From: Bacteroides intestinalis
Lineage (GTDB): Bacteria > Bacteroidota > Bacteroidia > Bacteroidales > Bacteroidaceae
Length of the DNA: 64,000 nt
Assembly: GCF_902364365.1 (NCBI RefSeq)
Contig: NZ_CABJDN010000009.1
Location: 186,001-250,000 of the forward strand
Reading direction: 5' to 3'
Shown: piece by piece, positions 25,253 to 33,391 of the stretch
How positions within the stretch are numbered: the first letter of the stretch is position 1
Layout of the letters: the number at the start of each line of letters is the position of its first letter
Notes under the pieces: generated by a model
The model's input: the letters and a program-made list of their open reading frames with translations, nothing else
The model's database searches: none
Told to the model about the DNA's origin: nothing
Program-made: the position numbers and the translations under genes

Positions 25253-27304
25253 TTAATACTTCTCTTTCCGTTCAAACTCTCCCTCCTCCGTATAGTACTT
25301 CCATGTGCCCTTGGGTATGTTATTTCCGTATTTCCCGCGGAGTTTCAGTTTTCCGTTCTCATAATATTCGCGATAGCGTCCGTGGCGTTTTCCTTCTTTC
25401 ACTTCCGCTTCACTCTTCAACGCTCCTTCGGGATAAAACTCCCGCAAGACGTTGCCCTCAAATTTCTCAACATAGAAGCGTTGCAACTCACTCATTTGCT
25501 CCTTCTCCGTTTCGGCATCTTCGTTCATTACTTCGTCGGCTTCATCGTCCACTACCACCGCTACGGCCGCTTCTTCCGGTTGATAGGGTTTATAGTCCAT
25601 CACGCATTGCAACGAGGCGGACTGGCCGTCTCCCGTAATCTGCATGGTCCAATAGGGGAATGAGTAGACAATGTCCTTGTCCGATTGTATCTCTCCCCAC
25701 GTAACGGCATTCATCATAGGCTTCAACTGGTAATAAAACTTATGTACATCCGTATATAAGAAAACGGTAGAGCTCGAATTCAGGTACGAGAAGGCATTTT
25801 TAAAGCCCGGATTATCCTTCAACAGGTTCTTCTGATCGTAATCTTCTATAAATGAGAGCAGAGACGAGGCTTTGTTGCTAAACACCACATAATCGTCCAC
25901 GTACGTGTAATAGGGTTTTTCGAACTTGTCGAACAGCCCTCCGAAGAACAAACGGAAGAAGCCTTTCATTTCCACATAGTTGATTTCAAATCCCTTATAA
26001 TCAACCGTCTTTATCCGGAGCGGGGTGCGCCGCCTGATCTTCTTTTCTATAAACTCCATATTCTTACGGGCGTCCTTGATGCTTTTGGCGCCGATGACCA
26101 GAATCAGTTCCGGATCGTGCCCCAGCAGCCCCGGCTCGGATTGGGTGATGGCAAATTCTCCCGACATCCAGCTCAGGAAGTTTTCTTCCAGAGAGATGTC
26201 GAACAGGCTTTCAATCTTCTTCCGGGAAGTTCTATAAGATTCGCACCATTGCGGGTCGTGGACCACAAGTGCATTCTCCAGTTCCTTTACAAAAGTCACC
26301 GGATTGCTGAAACCGATGTTGGTATAGAGTGCCGTCCGGCCGGACAGGATTTCGTGGGCTTTCATCCGGTGCTTACCCGAGTTCAGCAAGGCCATGATGT
26401 ACGGATCGGCGGTGTCTTTCCGCAAGGTATATCCTTTCACCTCCATCCGTTTGTGGTCGGTATTGAAATAGAGTCCGGCAAAATCCATGGAATTGCTGAA
26501 CATATCGATGTACTCGTTTCCGGTTCCCAGATAAATATTCAGGAATTGGGGCAGGCGTGCATAATTGATAAAAACGCGGACAAGTCCTTTGCCGGACACC
26601 AGTTTTTCGGCTTCGATAAAAGAATGATCGAGACCGATTTGGGGCTTGTTGCGTGAGTCGATGGCCGATTCTACAAGTTTGGAGGTATAGGAACCTACAA
26701 AATGGTTGTCCACGAAGGCGCAATAAAAAATATCGCGCGTATCCGGATCGCGCATTTCGAGGATGTTAATCCCGTTGTGCATCCGGTTGGTTACGGAACT
26801 GCCCGCCATGGTGAGCACCGTTTCAAGCTGATCCTTCAACAAGTCCATCTTGGAGGCCTTTTGCATGTCCAGCACAATCAGGAAATCCCAATCGCGGGCA
26901 CGGACTTTATGGATTGAGATGAGCATATCCCGTTTGCCCACCAGCGATAACAACATTTTATTGCTTCGGACCACGGTGTCGAGCGTTTCCACATTTCGGG
27001 TGACGTCCTCGAAGGCTTTCGCCCGCTTCAGGCATTGCCAGGTTGCGCTTCCGCTGAACTTTGCCCAATCGTCGATGGGCGCCGAGGACTGGATGATAAA
27101 TGCCGCGTCTTCGGGCACCAGGTAGATTTGCTGAATGTTGCGGTCGGGCGAAACAAACAGGTGAACGATGGAGTACAAAAAATATACAACCAAGGCTAAA
27201 CCGGCAATCGCAAGTGTTCTTTTTACAAGGGTCCGGGTATTGTTCTTCTTAGCGGATTCAACGGGTGGCTCTTGTGGTCCGTTATCCAATTCATTTTCGA
27301 TCAT
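25253..27304 (-). CDS. DUF3352-type membrane-anchored protein with C-terminal YwqK/MORN-like repeats
   Basis: A 683-residue protein with a short cytosolic N-terminus, one membrane segment (about residues 30-50, LAIAGLALVVYFLYSIVHLF) and a large extracytoplasmic domain of the DUF3352 kind (PEDAAFIIQSSAPIDDW, LVSGKGLVRVFINYARL, FLSWMSGEFAITQSEPG). The last 65 residues have YwqK-like repeats: LREFYPEGALKSEAEVKEGK, YREYYENGKLKLRGKY and WKYYTEEGEFERK. An acidic linker (VVVDDEADEVMNEDAETEKE region) joins the two parts. Its start overlaps the stop of the HAD-hotdog gene by four bases (ATGA), so it is part of that operon. Function unknown; probably an envelope protein. Confidence 0.72.
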   Translation of the reverse strand: MIENELDNGPQEPPVESAKKNNTRTLVKRTLAIAGLALVVYFLYSIVHLFVSPDRNIQQIYLVPEDAAFIIQSSAPIDDWAKFSGSATWQCLKRAKAFEDVTRNVETLDTVVRSNKMLLSLVGKRDMLISIHKVRARDWDFLIVLDMQKASKMDLLKDQLETVLTMAGSSVTNRMHNGINILEMRDPDTRDIFYCAFVDNHFVGSYTSKLVESAIDSRNKPQIGLDHSFIEAEKLVSGKGLVRVFINYARLPQFLNIYLGTGNEYIDMFSNSMDFAGLYFNTDHKRMEVKGYTLRKDTADPYIMALLNSGKHRMKAHEILSGRTALYTNIGFSNPVTFVKELENALVVHDPQWCESYRTSRKKIESLFDISLEENFLSWMSGEFAITQSEPGLLGHDPELILVIGAKSIKDARKNMEFIEKKIRRRTPLRIKTVDYKGFEINYVEMKGFFRLFFGGLFDKFEKPYYTYVDDYVVFSNKASSLLSFIEDYDQKNLLKDNPGFKNAFSYLNSSSTVFLYTDVHKFYYQLKPMMNAVTWGEIQSDKDIVYSFPYWTMQITGDGQSASLQCVMDYKPYQPEEAAVAVVVDDEADEVMNEDAETEKEQMSELQRFYVEKFEGNVLREFYPEGALKSEAEVKEGKRHGRYREYYENGKLKLRGKYGNNIPKGTWKYYTEEGEFERKEKY

Positions 27305-28533
27305 CCCTTTTTCAATATGCTATTGACTACACGCACCGAAGACACCAGCTTGGCCGTAGAAGTAAACACATCCACATTCCACACATGCGAGGAGCGGCCT
27401 TTATGCACGATGGTTGCCACCGCCCTTACGGTGTCTCCCTCGTGGGCGGAGGAGATATGGTTTCCGCTGACTTGCATGCCGACCACTATTTCGTCCGGCT
27501 TGCAAAGTATCATGGAACCCAGTCCGGCCACGGTTTCGGCCAATGCCAGGCTGGCACCTCCGTGCAGGATGCCGAAAGGTTGGCGGGTACGTTCGTCCAC
27601 GGGCATGGTGGCCTCTACCCTGTCTTCGGAGGCGTAAGTGTATTGTATGCCCAGATTTCCCATCAATGCGTGGCGGGCACGCTGGTTGAGTTGCTCCAGG
27701 GGCACGTCGGCGGGGCGAATTTCGGCAAGTATCGCCTTCTCCACGGCTTCGGCCACGCCGTCTTCATCGTTGGAGGCGGTGATGCGGTCGGCACAGACCT
27801 TCACCGAGTCTTGGGCGTTTCCCATGGCGATGCCCAGTCCGGCGGATTGTATCATGGAGACATCGCAAACTCCGTCGCCAATGGCGATGACTTCTTCGGA
27901 GTTGATGCCCAACTTCTCAAGCAAGGCGCCCAGCGTATTGGATTTATCAATGGAGCAGGGCACCACTTCCAGAAAATAGGGTTCCGAACGAAATACATCC
28001 AGCGCTCCGTTCAACCTCCGGCGCCAGTGGTCTTCCAGTCCCACGAGGGCTTCTTCGTCATCGCTTACCAACATGCACTTGCAAGGGGCAAAGTCCACCG
28101 CTATCGAGAATTCGGTTTCGGCAATTATCTTCAGGCCATTCAGCTCGGCTTCGTGGCGTATGTGCTCGTTTTCGGGCGAGTCGGTGATGATGGTATCTTC
28201 GTGATACGTAAAAATGGCGAACCCGTTCTTACGGGATTTCTTTTCAAGATAGGGCAGCATTTCGGGGTTTATCCTACGCTCAAAGAGTAGTTCGCCACTT
28301 TGCGCATTGATAATTTGCCCGCCATTGTAGGAGAGGATGAAGCCTCCGTAATTGCCCAGTTCCAGAGCCTTGGCAATGGGCATAAGGCCATAGGTGGGCC
28401 TGCCGGAAGCTAATACGATACGTACGCCCATCTGTTGCACTTTCAACAAGGCGGCCAGTGTGCGCTTGCTGATTTTCTTCTCACTATCGAGCAGAGTTCC
28501 GTCTACATCAAGAACTAATAGTTTGTATTTCAT
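27301..28533 (-). CDS. HAD phosphatase - hotdog thioesterase fusion
   Basis: A 410-residue fusion. The N-terminal half is a Cof-type HAD phosphatase: motif I DVDGT (9-13), LASGR (41-45), motif III Lys197 and motif IV GDGVCDVSM (219-227). The C-terminal half (from about 280) is a hotdog thioesterase: ILHGGASLALAETVAGLGS (322-340, catalytic Glu333) and VVGMQVSGNHISSA. The same fusion is known from Bacteroidales (B. fragilis BF1314, P. gingivalis PG1653), where it is tied to menaquinone synthesis as the 1,4-dihydroxy-2-naphthoyl-CoA thioesterase. First gene of the 28.5-23.2 kb run, with its own promoter. Confidence 0.88.
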   Translation of the reverse strand: MKYKLLVLDVDGTLLDSEKKISKRTLAALLKVQQMGVRIVLASGRPTYGLMPIAKALELGNYGGFILSYNGGQIINAQSGELLFERRINPEMLPYLEKKSRKNGFAIFTYHEDTIITDSPENEHIRHEAELNGLKIIAETEFSIAVDFAPCKCMLVSDDEEALVGLEDHWRRRLNGALDVFRSEPYFLEVVPCSIDKSNTLGALLEKLGINSEEVIAIGDGVCDVSMIQSAGLGIAMGNAQDSVKVCADRITASNDEDGVAEAVEKAILAEIRPADVPLEQLNQRARHALMGNLGIQYTYASEDRVEATMPVDERTRQPFGILHGGASLALAETVAGLGSMILCKPDEIVVGMQVSGNHISSAHEGDTVRAVATIVHKGRSSHVWNVDVFTSTAKLVSSVRVVNSILKKG

Positions 28534-28562
28534 GACTTACCGGTTTTTTAGGTTTATGAAAA

Positions 28563-28593
28563 CAAAGGTAAAGTTATTCAGGCGAAAACGCAA
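28563..28593 (-). promoter_or_regulatory. Promoter of the HAD-hotdog operon
   Basis: On the minus strand the -7 box TACCTTTG reads from 28570 to 28563 and a -33 TTG from 28593 to 28591, 20 bases apart. The transcript would start near 28556, about 23 bases before the ATG at 28533. Confidence 0.68.
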
Positions 28594-28730
28594 TTAAGTA
28601 ACGAGTTTTTTCTTACGCATTTTCATTCGTTATTTACACATAGTTCTTTTGCTCATCAGTGCAACAAGTACGGTACCAACTCCGCAAGATAGCTTCTTTT
28701 TACGATCTTTACTTTACGGAATGGTTCATT

Positions 28731-28770
28731 AAAAATATAGGGAAGTGCCTGAATTCCGACACTCCCCTAT
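28731..28770 (-). terminator. Terminator after the smalltalk gene
   Basis: ATAGGGAAGTG (28737-28747) pairs with CACTCCCCTAT (28760-28770), 10 of 11 positions. On the minus strand the stem is followed by ATTTTT (28731-28736). It lies 36 bases past the stop of the small gene at 28806. Confidence 0.65.
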
Positions 28771-28805
28771 CTATTATTTAACTCGGATCTTATATCTCCT
28801 CGTCA

Positions 28806-28898
28806 TCACTTCATTGCATTGTTTCCCAGTGCTCCCAGCGCAGCCGAAACAATAGCCATCACTACTTTCAGTATTTTTTTCAAAACAGACTTCTTCAT
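28806..28898 (-). CDS. Smalltalk-type small protein (30 aa)
   Basis: ATG at 28896-28898 opens a 30-codon frame: MKKSVLKKILKVVMAIVSAA then LGALGNNAMK. The basic start followed by a hydrophobic helix matches the Bacteroidetes 'smalltalk' family of about 30 residues, which is usually encoded just after an HU-like DNA-binding protein, as here (gap 63 bases). It is expected to be a membrane or peripheral membrane peptide. An N-acetylmuramoyl-alanine amidase gene often follows in other genomes; none is present here. Function unknown. Confidence 0.72.
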   Translation of the reverse strand: MKKSVLKKILKVVMAIVSAALGALGNNAMK

Positions 28899-28961
28899 AA
28901 ATACAATCGTTTAATTTTTAATTCTTCATTTTTTAATTTCTAAGCTCCTCAGCTTTAGACT

Positions 28962-29450
28962 TTATCCAAGTGGGTTTTCCACTATTCCTCCGTCAGGTGA
29001 CGACGAACCGCCACCTTCTGTAGGAAGTTCGTCATTGATGCGATCCACATCTTTGAGGCTAAGTCCTTCGGAACGGGTGCTTCCGTTAGCCGTAATACGA
29101 ATTTCCTTGTTGGCACGGAAACAAACGCGCAAGCCAGTGATATCATTCGCCGTAAACGCCTCTGCCGTATCCGCCCCCTTGCTACGGGCGGCAAGATAAA
29201 AAAATCCCAGTCCGTCAATATTCACCGACCGCCCCAAAAGCAACTCTTCTTTCAACTCCGTGCGGAAATCCTTCAGCACAGAGCTCACCACACCTTCACT
29301 CACACCAGAAAGTCGGCTGATCTTTTTCGCAATCTGCTTCAGATCCATCGCCACACCATACTTATAAGTGATTACCGGATATACCTTCTTTGCCGATTGC
29401 TTATCGAGGGGATTTAGTAATCTCCAAACCTTCTTATACAAAATACTCAT
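28962..29450 (-). CDS. HU-like DNA-binding protein (HU-HIG type)
   Basis: A 162-residue HU/IHF-fold protein of the longer Bacteroidetes type. The N-terminal part MSILYKKVWRLLNPLDKQSAKKVYPV is the usual start, followed by helices (MDLKQIAKKISRLSGVSEGVV, LKDFRTELKEELLLG) and the beta saddle RSVNIDGLGFFYLAARS. The tail beyond residue 125 is Gly/Ser/Pro-rich (GGGSSSPDGGIVENP) and typical for this subfamily. It is expected to bind DNA without strong sequence preference. A good promoter and a 12-bp palindrome lie upstream; the smalltalk gene follows in the same unit. Confidence 0.88.
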   Translation of the reverse strand: MSILYKKVWRLLNPLDKQSAKKVYPVITYKYGVAMDLKQIAKKISRLSGVSEGVVSSVLKDFRTELKEELLLGRSVNIDGLGFFYLAARSKGADTAEAFTANDITGLRVCFRANKEIRITANGSTRSEGLSLKDVDRINDELPTEGGGSSSPDGGIVENPLG

Positions 29451-29500
29451 AGTTCTTTTTCTTTTTAAATTAAATAAATCATGTTCAAAATCTCTTCGCT

Positions 29501-29544
29501 AACGTTAACGTTGCAAAGATGCGGCAACTTCTATAAAACTCAAA
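29501..29544 (-). promoter_or_regulatory. Promoter and palindrome upstream of the HU-like gene
   Basis: On the minus strand a -33 TTTG (29544-29541) and a -7 box CATCTTTG (29521-29514) are 19 bases apart. Just downstream AACGTTAACGTT (29501-29512) is a perfect 12-bp palindrome at the expected start of transcription, a possible operator. The untranslated leader would be about 55 bases. Confidence 0.6.
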
Positions 29545-29822
29545 TGAACACTTACTATGGTATCTTAAATCCATAATATCTACCCTATTGTTGCACTAAA
29601 AGGCATTTGCCAGTTATAATCTACTGACTTTAACTAACTCATATCCATAAAAAAGGAAGAAAACAGGGAAGTATATCCGGAAAATTCGAGAGATTAAATC
29701 AAGTGTACAAATTAAGAAACGCAACTATAGGCTTCATTTTACAAACGATTATACATAATAACTGGTCATACTTTAATATGCCAATCTGATAAATATATAT
29801 TTAGATATAGCAATTTCTAACA

Positions 29823-29978
29823 AATGGGGCTTTGAAGGCTGCTGTCCATGTGGATATTATCAAGATCAACCCGTTTTACCTAAGTAAACAACTTGAACAA
29901 AATCCTTTTTTTCTGCTTCTGCGGGATTTGGATAAGCGATATTATCGGTTTGAGATGGAGAGATGTATTTGTTGATAG
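29823..29978 (+). pseudogene. Possible coding remnant in a 990-base spacer
   Basis: Between 29451 and 30441 no convincing gene is seen. The plus strand from about 29823 is open for 50 codons without a start and reads like protein: ALKAAVHVDIIKINPFYLSK then NPFFLLLRDLDKRYYRFEME, ending in TGA near 29976. I recognise no family. It may be the remains of a lost gene. A 69-codon frame at 30109-30318 has low protein character and was not accepted. Confidence 0.25.
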
Positions 29979-30441
29979 AGGAAAATACCGTTTAACAGTA
30001 TCCATGCAGAAGACCTAAGGACCTATTTATCTGCCCTTTCTCCTGAAGCGTTGAAATGAATACCGGAGCGTGGCAATAAAACACCGGAGAATCATTTTTT
30101 GACTTGCCATGTATCACACAGGTCAATCAGTCAATAAAACTTTAGGCGAAAGAGGCCGAAATTGTCAAGCGATTCACATTTACAGCGCAAGACATTTTAT
30201 TTATCTTCCTTACCGAAAACAAACAACTTATAAATATTTATTCCTAGATGATAACAATTTGAAAACAAGCAAAATTCTTTATTCGACTTCGTTTTACATT
30301 AAATTAAAAGAACGCTAATTCAGAATGCAAAGATAACATTATTGTTTAACACACCTTTTATTGAGAACAATATTCACATTTATACCTAAAAATCTTCCAC
30401 TATATATAATGCAATGATCAATGAAGCAAGATCAATTTTGC

Positions 30442-32703
30442 CTATTGTAATAATGAATCCATAAGTCGATCTATTATAAAATCCTCTTGTTCATTATCGT
30501 AAGATGACTCTCGATAAGAATCTTCATCATTTTCATCTGGAATATCCTCCAATGAATCCCGAATTTCTTGTAGGTGAGAGAATGCTCGGCTTAATGCAAC
30601 ACCATCTGGAAGTCTTTTCTCAATTTCAAGATATAACTCCTCGCGTTCTTCATAGTCAGCGAAACCATTTATCATTGTATCCATGTCAACTATCATTTCC
30701 TCCTCCATTTTTTCAAGAAATGGAGTCTTATCTATTAAATCTATATTTCCTGTTTCATGCAGCAATTTCAACAATTCAGGATAATCATCAATATCCTTAT
30801 CCTCATTAGTTAACAAATTCAGCACATCTCTTAACTCTGTTTCTCTGTTAGACCAATTCATTCGCTTTATTAGTTGAATTCTTTGAAAAAAATCTGTATT
30901 ATTACCTTCAGTAATTTGCGTTAAAAGAATTGACAATAATTGATTTTGAATTTTCTTAAAATAACTCGGAAATCTATCTGCAAAGCTTTTCAAAAACGCT
31001 GTCTTACTATAGGAGTTTTTTATAAAACTTATGCCTGTTCGACTCAATTTGCATGATTCTGGATTATTGCTTAAGAATTCTATAAGTTTAGCTCTTAATA
31101 TTTCCAGATTTGAATCTGAAAGGCTAATATTATTGGACCTAAAAATTTCAGGCATATTTTGACTTAAAAATTCATCATATAGAGAGGTTAACTGTTCTGG
31201 ATAGAATGCACCTTCCAAAAGTAGTCGTTGAGTATAAGCGCTCTTTTCAATATAATTAGCAATAAAATCTCTGACAGAAGGATTATGGAATGTGACAACA
31301 ATAAGACCTTGGTATTTGCCAGTTCTAATGAAACAATCATGTAGAATCTTCACAGTTTTATTCCATGTAATGTCATCGTACTTCAACTGAAGCTGGTCTG
31401 ATGTCAATTTACCAAAATGGGAATATGCTTTATTCCAGCTTTCTATTGAAACCTCACCACCCATTGAAGCAAGAACCATAAGTGCATATTGGCTCTCTGG
31501 CTTCAAATTTTCAAATGCCATTTCCCAAACCATATGTGGATTCGAGAAAAACTCTTTGAAACGATTCATAAATTCCGACACAGGCACTTGTATCCAGAGC
31601 TGTTTGTCAATATAGGTCTCAATAACACGTGGATTAAAATTACGATGCCCGATAATCCATCTATATCCTTTGTCTTTTAAAAATTCGGAGATATACTCTT
31701 TTGGCAAATCTGCATTTGCAATATGGTTATACAAGATTTTTGCTCTAACAGTTTTTGTATAAGAACCAATATCGAGAACACACTTTGCCAATTCTATATT
31801 CTCATTGCGGATTTTTTCATAATGAATGTTTGCATCGCGTAGAATGTATTCACGCGTTGTCAATATAAATTTCTTGGAATTATCTTTCTTTACTACTCGA
31901 ATAAAAGATATTAATTTTTGTGCGAATCCAGAGCCATTGTCTTCAAAAACATTGGCTCCCAAAAAATCATCGAAGAAAAATACTTGCTTCTTATGGGGAT
32001 CGTAAAGCTTTGATGCATTATCCATATCACCTGGAATATTTACAAATTCCTCATAACCATGTGCTAGATAATCATATAAAAGAATATTTGCAAGAGTTGT
32101 CTTGCCGATACCCGGTATCCCAGATATTATCACATAGTTATATTGAGATAAAATATTTCGGGCCTGTTCAAGACTCTTATTAGGGACATATGTCGCTATT
32201 TGTTGCTTTATGTGTTGCAGTTCAAAATCCGACCAATTTATAACTTCCTTATTGATTATACTTTGGAGTATATTAGTACTAGTAAGCCATAGTTTATAAT
32301 GCTTTTTCTCCACATCATCAAAAGTACCCAACAAGTTATTTATATCATTCGACCCAAGAATTTGAGTAGTGTCTTTGATGTAAGGAGCGAATAACTCTTT
32401 TATGTCATCCTTATTCCTAGGTGTCAATCCTACCGACGTAACAACATAATAGTTATCTGGATTAATTCTTCGAACTTTATCCGCCTCCCCTTTAAGATTG
32501 GATAGTAATGAACTATAATCCTTATATCTTTTTGCTTGGACAATCGACTTACCTCCATTTATTGTTGCAAATCTTAAGTCTATACCACTATCTCTACCAG
32601 TTGTAAAAGATTCAACAAAAACCCCAAACTGTTTCTGGATAAGGTCTCGAGCCAAATCTTCAAACTCAGCTGGTTGTAAAACATTGAGATTATAATTAGG
32701 CAT
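30442..32703 (-). CDS. Mrr-type nuclease fused to a nSTAND3 NTPase (probable antiphage protein)
   Basis: A 753-residue protein in three parts. Residues 1-130 are an Mrr-like restriction nuclease: FEDLARDLI (Glu14), GRDSGIDLRF (Asp42) and IVQAKRY (Gln56-x-Lys58), the E/D/QxK site of this fold. Residues 180-420 are a STAND-type P-loop NTPase: Walker A ISGIPGIGKTTLA (193-205) and Walker B QVFFFDDFLGA (240-250), the FDDFLG form being typical of the nSTAND3 group. The C-terminal 330 residues are helical and may be a sensor. The same logic (nuclease, STAND ATPase, sensor) is used by Avs-type defence proteins, but this one is half their length. It is monocistronic. Activity against phage is inferred. 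Confidence 0.8.
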   Translation of the reverse strand: MPNYNLNVLQPAEFEDLARDLIQKQFGVFVESFTTGRDSGIDLRFATINGGKSIVQAKRYKDYSSLLSNLKGEADKVRRINPDNYYVVTSVGLTPRNKDDIKELFAPYIKDTTQILGSNDINNLLGTFDDVEKKHYKLWLTSTNILQSIINKEVINWSDFELQHIKQQIATYVPNKSLEQARNILSQYNYVIISGIPGIGKTTLANILLYDYLAHGYEEFVNIPGDMDNASKLYDPHKKQVFFFDDFLGANVFEDNGSGFAQKLISFIRVVKKDNSKKFILTTREYILRDANIHYEKIRNENIELAKCVLDIGSYTKTVRAKILYNHIANADLPKEYISEFLKDKGYRWIIGHRNFNPRVIETYIDKQLWIQVPVSEFMNRFKEFFSNPHMVWEMAFENLKPESQYALMVLASMGGEVSIESWNKAYSHFGKLTSDQLQLKYDDITWNKTVKILHDCFIRTGKYQGLIVVTFHNPSVRDFIANYIEKSAYTQRLLLEGAFYPEQLTSLYDEFLSQNMPEIFRSNNISLSDSNLEILRAKLIEFLSNNPESCKLSRTGISFIKNSYSKTAFLKSFADRFPSYFKKIQNQLLSILLTQITEGNNTDFFQRIQLIKRMNWSNRETELRDVLNLLTNEDKDIDDYPELLKLLHETGNIDLIDKTPFLEKMEEEMIVDMDTMINGFADYEEREELYLEIEKRLPDGVALSRAFSHLQEIRDSLEDIPDENDEDSYRESSYDNEQEDFIIDRLMDSLLQ

Positions 32704-32781
32704 AATATTAATTCTTAGGGTGATTATTTACGACAGTACCCCAAATGACTTGTCTGATTTATAATAACTGATTAAATAGTT

Positions 32782-32810
32782 ACGGGAATAACCGTGCCAG
32801 CTATTCCCGT
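32782..32810 (-). terminator. Hairpin between the small gene and the STAND gene
   Basis: ACGGGAATA (32782-32790) and TATTCCCGT (32802-32810) form a 9-bp stem with an 11-base loop. It lies 12 bases past the stop of the gene at 32822. The plus-strand side is followed by TTATTTTTCTTTTT, the minus-strand side by a weaker AT-rich run, so it could act in either direction. Confidence 0.5.
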
Positions 32811-32821
32811 TATTTTTCTTT

Positions 32822-33172
32822 TTATCCTGCGTATAACCCAATTTCTTTGAACGCAATCCACGCTTCTTCAATACATTTATCTATATCTTCTAATGAAGGC
32901 TCATATAGATATTCAAGGCATTTATCTATTTTTGAGATAAACATTTTATCATCTTTATATTGTTCTTGGACTTCATATAATGCTGTATGTAAATATGCAG
33001 CCACTTCTCCTATTTTGAAACCAAGTTTATACTGGTCAACTGACTTCTGACCAGGAAATGGTACAGATACTCTTTCAAAACCACGAAAAATATCAGCATC
33101 AGCTCCAAATCTTCTTGTACGTCCACATTTAAAGACTGCCCTAATCAGATATTCATAATTCATTGCTTCCAT
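32822..33172 (-). CDS. Small protein of unknown function
   Basis: A 116-residue soluble protein starting MEAMNYEYLIRAVFKCGRTRRFG; the second methionine is an alternative start. It has a Cys-Gly-Arg-rich start, a FPGQKSVDQYKLGFKIGEVAAYL segment and a helical C-terminus with LEDIDKCIEEAWIAFKEIG. I recognise no family. It lies upstream of the Mrr-STAND gene on the same strand but a hairpin stands in the 118-base gap, so it is probably transcribed on its own. Whether it is linked to defence is open. Confidence 0.5.
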   Translation of the reverse strand: MEAMNYEYLIRAVFKCGRTRRFGADADIFRGFERVSVPFPGQKSVDQYKLGFKIGEVAAYLHTALYEVQEQYKDDKMFISKIDKCLEYLYEPSLEDIDKCIEEAWIAFKEIGLYAG

Positions 33173-33391
33173 AATTGTAAAATTTCAGATTGATATTTTC
33201 GGTAAAGTTACTAATTAAAAAGCATTTGTAGAATATAAACAAAACAATTATTTCAATCGAAGTACAACACTTAATAAATAATGCATCTTTATTTTTTATT
33301 TATCACATCAAACGTATAGGTGTTATTTTTGAAGCAGAAACCATATTTCTATTCATATCTTTACTATCAGCCACTCAAGCAGCACATTTGC

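Noticed and set aside
23196..28290. Long plus-strand open frames opposite the SpoU, dehydrogenase, DUF3352 and HAD-hotdog genes
   Set aside because: They arise from the higher GC content of this stretch; the minus-strand proteins have clear domains and catalytic motifs, the plus-strand ones have none.
30109..30318. 69-codon plus-strand frame in the spacer before the STAND gene
   Set aside because: No ribosome site, no family, odd composition; not accepted as a gene.
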